Part shown: piece by piece, positions 48,401 to 57,970 of the stretch | Layout: each line of letters starts with the position of its first letter | Position numbering within the stretch: position 1 is the first letter of the stretch | From: Parus major | Taxonomy: Eukaryota; Chordata; Aves; Passeriformes; Paridae | DNA length: 64,000 nucleotides | Reading direction: 5' to 3' | Assembly (NCBI RefSeq): GCF_001522545.3 | Contig: NC_031768.1 | Location: 112,745,641 to 112,809,640 of the forward strand | Made by a program: the position numbers and the translations under genes | The notes under the pieces: generated by a model | The model's database searches: none | Told to the model about the DNA's origin: nothing | What the model saw: only the letters and a program-made list of their open reading frames with translations

Positions 48401-49219
48401 CCCAACCCCACAAGCCTGGGCAGCCCTGGGACGTGAGGGATGGCTCCAGCCTGGCTGTGGTTGCAAATATTCGTGTCAGATCCTGCCAGAGCCCATCTCT
48501 CCCGTGGCCACGCTGCCCGGCTTGGCCATGGGCTCGTGCCAGGATCGATGGAAGCCCGTGTTGCCCACTGCAGCAGGATCCAGACACCTCATTCCACCTC
48601 ACCATCCGTTCTGTACAGCCCAAACCCTCCCCAGGGATATTTGGGTGCCTGCTCGATGAGGTGAAGAGGAGGACCCCCCCGTATGGAGTTCCATCATCTG
48701 GGTAATGCCTTCAGCACCTCCTTCCCTTCCACATCCCCCGAGACCCAGCACGAGCCCCCAGAGAGAAACCAGGGAATGATTCTGGAGGGCTCCCAGGGAA
48801 AGGAAGGGTCAAGCCCATCATCCCGAGGAATCCCAGTATCCCAGTGCTGTTTATGCGTACCCAGCCCGTCCCCCCGGGCTTCTTTGCCTTATTGCTCGTT
48901 AATAGCCCTGCTCAGGAAGCGCGGAGCCTTGACCGCCGGGTTAATGAGTACGGGAGGCACCGACCCCTTTGGCTGCGACCCGGTGCCGCAGGGAGACCCT
49001 GTTCCCGACACCCAGGGCCAGGATAATCCAGCTGTTCCCTAGTGCGTGGGCATCCTACCCTGTAAATCCCACTTTTGGGGCCGCTGGAAGCCCCCCGACA
49101 GCCGCTTTGCTACAGATGCCCGCCCAGCACCCTGAGCCAGATGTTTCCCGGGAGCCCCCCATGCCGAACCCCCAGCCCAGCTGTTTGTCCCCCCTGCCTG
49201 GCCAGCTGTGACCCCTCCC
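42463..49219. other. Intergenic, no gene seen
   Basis: Nearly 7 kb without a recognisable CR1 fragment or tandem repeat. Many short open frames overlap on both strands with no domain. A MIR-core-like 14-mer occurs at 44283. The 48000-49200 part becomes GC-rich toward the P2RY6 CpG island. Confidence 0.35.
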
Positions 49220-49352
49220 CATTCCCCTCCGGGCTGTCCCGCAGGTGCCGGGGCCGGAGCGGGGCGGAGAGGGGCGGCCCCGGGGCGGAGCGGCGGCAGC
49301 GGGGCGGCTCCGGGCGCTCCGTGCCGCGGGCTCCCGGCGCATCCCGCTGCCG
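49220..49352 (+). promoter_or_regulatory. P2RY6: CpG island and candidate noncoding first exon of P2RY6
   Basis: A compact, very CpG-dense block with repeated GGGGCGG GC boxes ends in an excellent splice donor, CTGCCG|GTAAGT, with the GT at 49353-49354. It is the only CpG island between P2RY2 and P2RY6 on the correct side and strand, 5.6 kb upstream of the P2RY6 coding exon acceptor. A pyrimidine tract ending CCCGCAG lies just before 49246, so an internal exon is an alternative reading. The link to P2RY6 is inference from position. Confidence 0.55.
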
Positions 49353-50120
49353 GTAAGTGCTGCCAGCGCTGGGAACGGGATCCGCCGAACCGGGCCGGGA
49401 TGGGGCCCGGCAGGCTCCGAGTGAACCGGGCAGGTTGGGACCCGCCAAGGTCAGACCCAACCGGGCGGGATGGGATCTTGGTGAATTGGGCAGGATGGGG
49501 CTGGACCGGGCAGGATGAGGCTGGACCGGGCAGGATGAGGCTGGACCGGGCAGGATGAGGCTGGACCGGGCAGGATGGGGCTGCACCGGGCAGGATGGGG
49601 CTGCACCGGGCAGGATGGGGCTGGACCGGGCAGGATGGAGCCCTGTGGGGTCAGAGTGAACCCGCTGCTTCCCGGCGCATCCCGCTCGGGTAAGTGCTGC
49701 GTACCGGGAGTGCGGGACAAGCCGAACGGGGAAAGGATGGAATTCAAGTGTGTCAGAGTGAAGCAGGCAGGATAAGGCTGGAAGGACGGGATGGGGCTCA
49801 ACCGGACAGGATGGGACCCGACAGGCTCAGACCCAGCCAGGCAGGATGGGACCTTGTAGGGTCAGAGCAAACCCGCTCTTTCCCTGCGCATCCCGCTTGC
49901 AGTAATGGGGAAAGGGGGGCGGGATAAGATGAACCGGGATAGGATGAGATCCGAGCGGCTCAGAGAGAGCCGGGCAGGATCAGACCCGAGAGAGTAAGGC
50001 TGAACCCGTCAGGATGGGATCCAACAGGGTCAAACCAAACCGGGCAGGATGGGCACAGACTGGCCAGGACTGGACCCAAACAGACCAGATGGAGCTGGGC
50101 AGGATGAGGCAGAACAGGGG
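49353..50120. repeat. ~20-bp-monomer minisatellite with duplicated exon edge
   Basis: Monomers like AACCGGGCAGGATGGGACCC fill about 750 bp. The block 49493-49635 holds near-perfect 20-bp copies (GGACCGGGCAGGATGAGGCT). Two segments near 49668-49695 and 49873-49905 copy the end of the upstream exon (CCCGGCGCATCCCGCT), the first including GGGTAAGTGCTG. The array therefore expanded from the exon-intron boundary itself. Confidence 0.92.
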
Positions 50121-50489
50121 AGAATAGAGTCAGATCCAAAGAACACCCGTGCTTCAGCGGGGATTTGGGGTGATTCCAGAGCCACTCCAAATGGGAGCTG
50201 CCAGGATTGGGACTTTGCTCTTGGGGAGGTTTGGCAGCTCTTAGCATAGAGCAGGGCTCAAAATCCCACCGTGATCCCCCTGGCAGGGCTGGCACAGGGT
50301 GGATTCTCCCCTGTCCCCCTGCTCCTGTGGTCTGGGGTTCACCTGGGACACGCCTGTATCCCTCAGGCATCCATGGGGATCAGCCCCAGATCAGCCAGAG
50401 GTTGTATTGCACATAAATGTGCTGAAATCTACTCGAGGGACCTGGTTTTCCTCTGCACCTCTGCAGTGGTGCCAGTAGCCTGGCCTCTA

Positions 50490-50880
50490 CCTTTTATATA
50501 TATATTTATATGTATTTGTGCATATATACATCCAGAGGTATAAATACATTCCTATATACCAGCATGTCTGCACAGAGGTGTGTGTGTAGATGTATAAATG
50601 TATTTCTGTGTATATGGATGGAGTTATGTATCAACACGAGTGTGACTCCATGTGCTCAGGGACATGTATTTGAGTACAGGGGTGTAGAAGTTTGTGTATG
50701 TGTGTGTTTGGAGAGATATATATTTATAAATACATAATATGTGTGTGTGGAGAGCCATAGATATGGTTGGACATAGTGAAAGACATGGAGAGAGAGATGT
50801 GCAGGTGTTATGTATAGAGGTATATATTTGTATTTGTGTTTGTATTTATACTTACATGTATAGAGGTATAGGCCAGCAGA
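50490..50880. repeat. AT- and TG-rich simple sequence
   Basis: A low-complexity mixture of TATATA, TGTGTG and TATATTTGTATTTG units without a fixed period. Confidence 0.8.
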
Positions 50881-52512
50881 GACTGGGAAATCTCATTGCA
50901 CCTTCCCTGTCCTCATCCTTCCCTTTCCATCAGGGAATTGCAGCCCAGGTTGCCCAGAGCCTCCCTGAGGTGCTGATTTATGATGGAGCCCCAAACTGCA
51001 GGAAGATGAAGGACAGAGTGGTTCTGCCACCACCCTGTGCCCCTTTCCCCTTTTTAGTACCCCAAAAATCCCAATGTTGTCCCAATTTTTCCACATCCTT
51101 ACACCCTCAGGCTTCACTAAATAGAGATTTCCCTTAAAACACCCAGTCCTGGGTCCCCACTGGGCAGATGTGCACCTGAAGATATTTTGGCAGCGGCCAA
51201 AGGAGATGTTTGGGGAGGAGGATGTGGTGGCTTTGGCCAAGTGACATGCAGGATGGAGCCTCCCCCTTTCATGCTTTTGGAAATCTGCTGAGCTGCAGCT
51301 TTCACTTCCACTCAGCCCAGCTTTCCAGCCCTGCCAGCGAGCCACAAAGACCAGGATGGGAAAGATAAACCACGGAGGAAGATTTCCAAGGGAGAAAGCC
51401 CTCCCCCACATCCTATTCGAGGGCAGCAACATCCAAAAGCTCTTCCCACTGTACCCAGCCTGCAGAACCCCCCTTCAAATCAATAGCAGGGTGTTAATGA
51501 AAGCTAATTCCACTGGAGAAGGGCTTGGTTTGAAAGCAGAGAGGTTGGAGGGGGCACGTGCAGGGGGAAGCTTGTGGCTGATGGTGATTATTTTTAATCT
51601 CTTCCCCATCTGGCCACAGAGCAGTCCCACTTCTCTATCCTGGTCCTTGTTCCTCCTCTGCAGGAATCCTTAAACCTCTGGGATGAGGGTGACCCCATCT
51701 TGACCCCTCCCAACACCACAGGCACCCCTTTTTTTTCCCCCTGAAAGCCTCATTTCCCAGTGGATTTCAGCCAGTGCCCATCACTGTGGTGGCAGGGCTC
51801 CGGCTCCTACAGTTTCGGCAATCCCAAGAGCTTTGGGATCCTTGAGAATCCCAAAAGATTGATTTTGGGGATCTCAAAAGATCTCAGGATTTTTGAGGGA
51901 TTCCCATGATGGGGTTTGGGGGTGAGAAAAGGGACTTTTGGGACAATCCAGACAGACAAACAATGAGGTAGGAACATGCCCTGGGCACGGAAGCAGGTTG
52001 AGGCTGCGGGTCTCAGGGTGATTTCATTAATTGGTTTCATTAATTGGTGGGTGCTGGCAGGCTGTGACTGGGGGATATGGGCAGCTGCAGGCCCTGGCTA
52101 CGGCTGGGATGGGGATTCTCCACTGTCTGGCTTTTCCCTGGGATCAGGAGGGATTTCTCCTCCTCTCCTCCAGCTTTCCCATCCCTCCAAACCCAGCAGC
52201 AGGGGGTTCAGTGCCATTCCCCTCTTACAAAGAGGGGTTTTTTTCCTCATGTGCCTTTTTTTTGTTGGGGGGAGGGGGGAATCCCTTCTTTTTTTGGCTG
52301 CTCCTCCTTTATTTGGGTGCCCCCCATAACTGAAGGCCTAGGTAGCCTTGGGCCATCCCTAACAATGCTTTGCCAACGCCTACAAGGGGTGTTTTGGGGG
52401 AAAAATATGTTAAAAAGGGGTGTAGGCCACACTGCTTCACTTCAAACTCAGTGCCTGTGCCTCAGTTTCCCTTGTTTTCTGCACCCACTGGACAGCTGGA
52501 GCATTTTCTTCC

Positions 52513-52679
52513 TCTTGGTGCCACAGTGCCAGGGGACCTCCTTGTCCCCAAAATCAGCCTACACTTGGAAGGAGCCAAATATGAGGGAAGTGAGGCAAAA
52601 ACGGAGGAAAGACTCAAAAAATGGAGGAAAAGAGGCCAAAAAATGAGGGGGGAAATTCAAAAAACAACAAAAAAAAAAA
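52513..52679 (+). repeat. Direct duplication, copy 1 (contig end)
   Basis: From TCTTGGTGCCACAGTGCCAG to a poly-A run that stops at a single N. The same sequence restarts right after the N. Confidence 0.95.
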
Positions 52680-52680
52680 N
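52680..52680. other. Single-N contig join
   Basis: One N separates two near-identical copies of about 167 bp, both ending in poly-A. Confidence 0.97.
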
Positions 52681-52866
52681 TCTTGGTGCCACAGTGCCAG
52701 GGGACCTCCTTGTCCCCAAAATCAGCCTACACTTGGAAGGAGCCAAATATGAGGGAAGTGAGGCAAAAACGGAGGGAAGTGAGGCAAAAACGGAGGAAAG
52801 ACTCAAAAAATGGAGGAAAAGAGGCCAAAAAATGAGGGGGGAAATTCAAAAAACAAAAAAAAAAAA
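52681..52866 (+). repeat. Direct duplication, copy 2
   Basis: Matches 52513-52679, with one extra tandem copy of a 20-bp unit (GGAAGTGAGGCAAAAACGGA, around 52753-52792) and a longer poly-A. The differences look like two alleles or two read errors at a homopolymer. Confidence 0.95.
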
Positions 52867-53052
52867 AACAGAAAAGAAAAATCCAGAAAATGGAAAAGAC
52901 CAAATAATTCATAATGGCCTGAGCCAGGCCACATCCTGGAACCCACAGGCAGCAGCATCCCCTGCCCTGGTGGCACTTGTGCCATGTCACAGCCATGCAG
53001 TGCCACTCAGAGCCATCCCCCGCTGGCACCCACCCTGCCAGCCGGGTTTCAG

Positions 53053-53151
53053 TTCCCCATTTCCCTGGGGTGCTGCTGCTGAGAGGAAAGGGAAGTGTTG
53101 CAGCCACAGCAGTGCCAGGCTGGGTGCCAGCACCCTGGGGCCCCCCAGCAG
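53053..53151 (+). other. P2RY6: Possible alternative noncoding exon of P2RY6
   Basis: A 99-base segment between an acceptor-like GGGTTTCAG (ending 53052) and a near-consensus donor CAGCAG|GTAAGA (GT at 53152-53153). Mammalian P2RY6 has several alternative 5' UTR exons. No transcript evidence is available, and the pyrimidine tract before the acceptor is weak. Confidence 0.25.
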
Positions 53152-53365
53152 GTAAGAGGCGCTCCCTGGTCCCCTCTTCCCGGCCACCTTGTCCCCAGTG
53201 TCCTCGGTGCTGCTCCCCTGGGGGGTGATGGAGGTTCCTGGGGGTGCTGCCCCAATCTTGGGTCCCGAAGGAGTTTTTTGGGGACCCCAGGAAGAGGGAA
53301 GTTCACAGCCCTGGAGCATTTATGGGCTTGGAGGGGGGAGAGGTGAGTGCCGGCACTGCCTGGAG

Positions 53366-53416
53366 CTGGGGTGACAGTGGGGTGACAGTGGGGTGACAGT
53401 GGGGTGACAGTGGGGC
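53366..53416. repeat. 11-bp minisatellite TGGGGTGACAG
   Basis: Four perfect tandem copies followed by a TGGGGCTCAG variant. Confidence 0.93.
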
Positions 53417-54353
53417 TCAGCAGGGTTTAGGGGGCACTGGGGGGTGATGGGGGCTCAGTGGGGCTCAGATAGGGTGTGAGGAGATGAATGGGGACGCAGG
53501 GGGGCACCAGGGGGATAGGAGGAAGGTTCAGCAGCAGGGGGACTGATTCACAAGCCCCAAAATTGTGTCCCCAGCACTGACACCATGGCTGGGCTGTGCT
53601 CTGGGGACTGCTGAATGCCCAAACACCCCAAATGGGGGGACACAAGCTGACGGGACAGCCCCTGGACTCGTTTGTCTCTCTCCCTCTGCTGCCCCGTGCC
53701 CCATGCTGCCGGCTGGAGCTTGGGCACCTCCTCCCTGCCTCAGTTTCCCCTTGCCAGTGGCCACCGCGGGTTAGTGTCCGGGGCAGCAGGGGAAGCGGGG
53801 GCTGGCAGGGCAGGAGCGAGGGCAGGGAGGAGCAGCAGTCCCACTGCGGATGGACAGAGATGCTGCCCAGGGACAGAGATGCTGCCCACGGCAGGGCCAG
53901 GGGCTCGTGTCGGGACCACATCTGCCACGCCGCTCCCAGCCTCCGGGGAAAGCAGAACCTCCTCCCCTGCTCGGAGCAGCCCAGAGGAGGCTGGGTGGGC
54001 TCTCGGAGCCCACGACACTAGAAGTCTCCGGGGCGAGCGGTGCCGATCAGCGGCGGGAAGCGGCCGGAGGGTCGCGCCGGGCTCCGGGCATCTCCCGGCC
54101 GAGCCCGGCTGGCCGCGGGGCTTTGGCACCCCCTGCAGAGGCGCAGGAAGCCGTGCCGCCGGCTACCGCCGCGATTTCCTCTGCCCCAGGGGGATGGCGG
54201 CCGCTTGGCCTTGTGCAAACCCTTCTGTGGGGGATAAGTGCCCTGGGAAGGGGAGAGGGGATGGTGGCAAGTGTGGCCACCACGCTGTGCCCTGCGGTCC
54301 CCGCCGCTCTGCCTTCACCTCCTTGTTAGACCCCTAAATCCATCACTGTGGCT

Positions 54354-54905
54354 CAGAATCATGGAGTCACAGGAGGGTCTGGGCTGGAAGTGAACTTAAA
54401 GATTCATTCCAACCCCCTGCCATGGGCACAGACACCTCGCACTAGCCCAGGGTGCTCCAAGCCCTGTCCAGACTGGCCTTGGACATTTCTCTGGGTAGCC
54501 ACAGCTTCTCTGGGTAGCCCAGCTCTCCCAGCCTGGCTCCAGAGCAGAGGGGCTCCAGCCCTGGAGCAGCTCCGGGGCCTCCTCTGGACTCTGTGCAGCA
54601 GCTCCAGCTCCTTGTGCTGCTGGCCCCAGGGCTGGGGCAGCTCTGCAGGTGGGCTCTCACCCCAGCTCAGGAGCAGAGGGGCACAGTCCAAATCCCTTTC
54701 CTGCTGCCCGGGCTGGGGGATCAGCCCAGGGAACAGGGGGCTGCCCCTGCAACCATGGTCATGTCCAGCTTCTCATCCACCAACACCCCTAAATTGTCCT
54801 CAGGGCTGCTCTCCATGCCTTCATCCCCCAGCCTGTGTGCATACCAGGGGATGCTGATCCATCATGGACCTGCTGGTCCAGGCTGACCCTGCGAGGGCAT
54901 GTGTG
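54354..54905 (-). repeat. CR1 LINE fragment, longest in the window
   Basis: About 550 bp, minus orientation: AATCATGGAGTCACAGGAGG tip, CCATGGGCACAGACACCTCG, GGCTCCAGCCCTGGAGCAGC, CAGGGAACAGGGGGCTGCCC, ACACCCCTAAATTGTCCTCA and CTGGTCCAGGCTGACC. It reaches further 5' than the other copies and ends only about 45 bases before the P2RY6 splice acceptor, within range of the branch point. Confidence 0.9.
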
Positions 54906-54930
54906 ACACCACGCAGACGAGTCACCAGCT

Positions 54931-54950
54931 GTCCCCCCTGACATCCACAG
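54931..54950 (+). other. P2RY6: Splice acceptor of the P2RY6 coding exon
   Basis: GTCCCCCCTGACATCCACAG ends at 54950, followed by 54 untranslated bases before the ATG. The GTG at 54951 is exon sequence, not a start. Confidence 0.7.
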
Positions 54951-55004
54951 GTGCCGCGGAGGGGCCGCGCCAGCGGGGAGAACGCTGAGGCTGGGAACGG
55001 CACC

Positions 55005-55994
55005 ATGGCCAACCTGACAGCCGTGAGCACCGGCAGGAACTCGTGCACCTACCACGAGGAGTTCAAGCAGGTCCTGCTGCCCCTGGTGTACTCGGTGGTG
55101 TTCCTGGTGGGGCTGCCCTTGAACGCCGTGGTCATCGGGCAGATCTGGCTGGCGCGGAAGGCACTGAGCCGCACCACCATCTACATGCTCAACCTGGCCG
55201 TGGCTGACCTGCTCTACGTCTGCTCCCTGCCGCTCCTCATCTACAACTACACCCAGAAGGACTACTGGCCTTTCGGGGACTTCACCTGCAAATTCGTGCG
55301 CTTCCAGTTCTACACCAACCTGCACGGCAGCATCCTCTTCCTCACCTGCATCAGCGTCCAGCGCTACCTGGGCATCTGCCACCCCTTGGCCTCGTGGCAC
55401 AAGAAGAAGGGCAAGAAGCTGACGTGGCTGGTGTGCGCGGCCGTGTGGTTCATCGTCATCGCCCAGTGCCTGCCCACCTTCGTCTTCGCCTCCACCGGCA
55501 CGCAGAGGAACCGCACCGTCTGCTACGACCTGAGCGCGCCCGACCGCTCCGCCGCCTACTTCCCCTACGGCATCACCCTCACCTTCACCGGCTTCCTGCT
55601 GCCCTTCGTGGCCATCCTGGCCTGCTACTGCAGCATGGCGCGCATCCTGTGCCAGAAGGACCAGCGCATCGGCCTGGCCGTGCACAAGAGGAAGGACAAA
55701 GCCGTGCGCATGGTCATCATCGTGGTCATCGTCTTCTCCATCAGCTTCTTCCCCTTCCACCTCACCAAGACCATCTACCTGATCGTCCGCTCCTCGCCCG
55801 GCCTGCCCTGCCCGGCCCTGCAGGCCTTCGCCATCGCCTACAAGTGCACGCGGCCCTTCGCCAGCATGAACAGCGTCCTCGACCCCATCCTCTTCTACTT
55901 CACCCAGCGCAAGTTCCGGGAGAGCACCCGCTACCTCCTCGACAAGATGAGCTCCAAGTGGCGGCACGACCACTGCGTCACCCACGGCTCCTAG
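55005..55994 (+). CDS. P2RY6: P2Y purinoceptor 6 (UDP receptor), complete coding exon
   Basis: A 329-residue class A GPCR, almost the length of human P2Y6 (328). The family binds UDP at the cell surface and signals through Gq. The start ATG sits in a strong context (GGCACCATGG), 54 bases after a splice acceptor. Seen: N-glycosylation sites N3, N81 and N169; disulfide cysteines C95-C173 and C14-C269; QRY (119-121) in place of DRY, exactly as in mammalian P2Y6; TM6 HLTK (252-255) and TM7 KCTR (280-283), the phosphate-binding basic residues of the P2Y1-like group; DPILF (293-297) for NPxxY. A short basic C-tail (SSKWRHDHCVTHGS) resembles the human tail with about nine extra residues. It lies tandem with P2RY2, 28 kb apart, and upstream of ARHGEF17, as in other amniotes. 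Codon use is very GC-rich. No damage is seen. Confidence 0.96.
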   Translation: MANLTAVSTGRNSCTYHEEFKQVLLPLVYSVVFLVGLPLNAVVIGQIWLARKALSRTTIYMLNLAVADLLYVCSLPLLIYNYTQKDYWPFGDFTCKFVRFQFYTNLHGSILFLTCISVQRYLGICHPLASWHKKKGKKLTWLVCAAVWFIVIAQCLPTFVFASTGTQRNRTVCYDLSAPDRSAAYFPYGITLTFTGFLLPFVAILACYCSMARILCQKDQRIGLAVHKRKDKAVRMVIIVVIVFSISFFPFHLTKTIYLIVRSSPGLPCPALQAFAIAYKCTRPFASMNSVLDPILFYFTQRKFRESTRYLLDKMSSKWRHDHCVTHGS

Positions 55995-57179
55995 GCGAGG
56001 ACGAGGCCCCCTCGGTGCCGCCGGGGCACGGAGCGATTTCGGCTCTAAGCTCCATGGAGCGGAGATGGCTTCTCTGGGGACATGCTGGAGGAGAGGAGGA
56101 TGGCATCTCCCGAGCTTTCAGCGCTTTCAGCCCACCTCCAGCCTGTAGTGGTGCAGTATTAACCCCATCACAGATCCAGCATCCTCTCCCTGGCTCGGTT
56201 GCTCACTCAGAGCAGCTCAGCACCTTGCTGGTCAAGCCGCCGACACGATAAAAATCCCCTGGGACTGTGGAGAACAAGATGGGACCATGGAGGACGCATC
56301 CCTGGCCCAGGACGAGCTGCTGGGGGATGATTTGTCCCCATGCTCAATTAAAAATTCCCTGATGGGGACAGCATGTGAAGGCTGGGAGGGTTTGGTTCAG
56401 CCCATACCGTGGGGCCATGTGTTTCTCCAGCTCAAGATCAGTGTCATGGATGGTTTGTGTAGCACTGGGACATCCCTGTCCCCCAGTGCCCGGCATGAGG
56501 CCACACCAGCAAGAGACACGGGCTCACTGCTACTGCCAGTGCTGTGAAATGGTGGAGGAGCACCCCTGGACGGACTGGGAACAGGGAAAGGGAACATTGG
56601 GGCAACTGGAACATCCACGCTGCATTTCCCACTGAAGCCATGCCCGGGGGCTGGGTTAGGCACAAGCCAGCAGCACTGTCACCTGCCTGGGGACCTTCAT
56701 CTGAGTCCAGCTCCCTGCTTAGCCCAGCACCCCAAATCTGGCCCATCCTGGTGTCAGTGGTGCCCTGCTGTCACCTCCTAACCAGGATCCACCACAGTTG
56801 GAGCCAGCAGATGCGGACAATGCCCAGAGTTGGAAGATGCACGCCACAGAGAGCTACTCAGAGTCCTGGCCACGTCACCATGCATCCCACAGCTGGCTTG
56901 GGCTCTCCATGGGCCTGGGGATTGAGCTTTGCTCCCACAGCCTCTGTTGGGATGCTGCTCCCTCCAGGCGAGGAGGGTTTTGCGAGGTGGATGCACCACT
57001 CATCGCTCTGCGGGTCTTCTCTAACATACAGGATGTATAGAATTAACTCCCTGCTCTTTCTCACATGGGTGTATACACCCACTGTGTGTATAGACATAGA
57101 ATATAGCCGAGCAGAGGGAGGTTTGTGGCCCAGCACAGGCTCTGCAGTGCAGAAATTCTCTGCCTGAACACAATGTATG

Positions 57180-57230
57180 TATCTATACAGTGTATATATA
57201 TATATATAAAAATATATATGTGGATAACTG
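57180..57230. repeat. TA-rich simple sequence
   Basis: Two TATATATA runs flanking TAAAAATA, inside the probable P2RY6 3' UTR. Confidence 0.85.
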
Positions 57231-57798
57231 TATTTATCATGTCTGCTTATAATAATCACACCAAAGTGGATTTAAATAATTTGTTTCAAATCCCCAGGGT
57301 TGAGCACCCCTCCAGCTTGGCTACCTGCAGCTGGCTGAGCATGCAGCTCCATCCTGACTTGCTCCCTGCAGGTACACAGTGTCTCCTCAGGTCACCCAGG
57401 CATCCGGTGCTGGCAGTCCCAGTGTGTCTCCTTGCTCATGAGGATGAGGAGGGCATCCAGAGTGGTCACAGGCTCTTGGATGATGCTCAGAGATCTCAGC
57501 ATCACAGCTGGGCTGGAACTGAGAGAGATCCTGCAGCAGCATTAGCTCTAGCCAAAACTGGTTTTGCAGGAGCTGAGTCCATGTCCTGACGGTGACAATG
57601 ACTGGGTTGGGGCACAGAATGTGATGGAGGAGGCAAAAGCAAGCTCTGGATGCGTCTTTGGGGTCCTGTAACAGAAGGGCAAAATGCTGGGGGCTGCTAG
57701 AGCGGTGGCTGGAGGGACAAGCCCAGCCCGATGTCCCCATCTCTTCCCAGACAGGAGGAAGGTGACGGGGTGGGAGGGCCGGGCCACGCCATCCGGAC

Positions 57799-57812
57799 CC
57801 AGGAGAGGGCGC
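57799..57812 (+). promoter_or_regulatory. CTCF-like motif
   Basis: CCAGGAGAGGGCGC matches 13 of 14 positions of the vertebrate CTCF core. It lies between P2RY6 and ARHGEF17, where a domain boundary would be reasonable. This is a single motif match only. Confidence 0.3.
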
Positions 57813-57941
57813 AAAATATTTAGATTTGGAGCAATCCGCCTGATCTGTGGGTGTCCACCCCGCTCCAGGGAGGGAGGGAGGAGCCCCGCACCGTCAGTGC
57901 CTGGATAGGACCCACGGGACAAGGTGGCCGAAAAAATCGAA

Positions 57942-57947
57942 AATAAA
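57942..57947 (+). terminator. P2RY6: Candidate P2RY6 polyadenylation signal
   Basis: AATAAA with a GT-rich downstream element at about 57987. It is the first canonical signal after the P2RY6 stop codon on the + strand. Confidence 0.5.
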
Positions 57948-57970
57948 GCTCTGAGGGGAGGGAAAAAAAA

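Larger units (their letters stand above)
50121..54353 (+). other. P2RY6: Candidate P2RY6 intron 1
   Basis: Contains AT/TG-rich simple sequence (50497-50880), a duplicated segment around one N (52513-52866), an 11-bp minisatellite (53366-53416) and a possible small exon (53053-53151). A second GTGAGT donor-like site lies at 53343. No coding exon is seen. Confidence 0.4.
55995..57970 (+). other. P2RY6: Probable P2RY6 3' UTR
   Basis: Runs from the stop to a canonical AATAAA (57942-57947), followed within about 35 bases by the GT-rich stretch TCTGGTGGTGG expected downstream of a cleavage site. It contains a TA-rich tract (57180-57230). Earlier AATTAAA (56345) could give a shorter form. Confidence 0.5.

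Noticed and set aside
49110..49801. Minus-strand frames reading HPARSSLILPGPASSCPVQ-type repeats
   Set aside because: Translation of the 20-bp minisatellite.
52370..53155. 261-codon plus-strand frame spanning the single N
   Set aside because: Chimera created by the duplicated contig end; it contains the same peptide twice.
54951..55004. GTG-initiated N-terminal extension of P2RY6 (18 residues)
   Set aside because: GTG is not a normal nuclear start in vertebrates; the stretch is the 5' UTR between the acceptor and a strong ATG.
54789..55985. 398-codon minus-strand frame opposite P2RY6
   Set aside because: Shadow of the GC-rich P2RY6 coding exon; the + strand frame has all receptor motifs.
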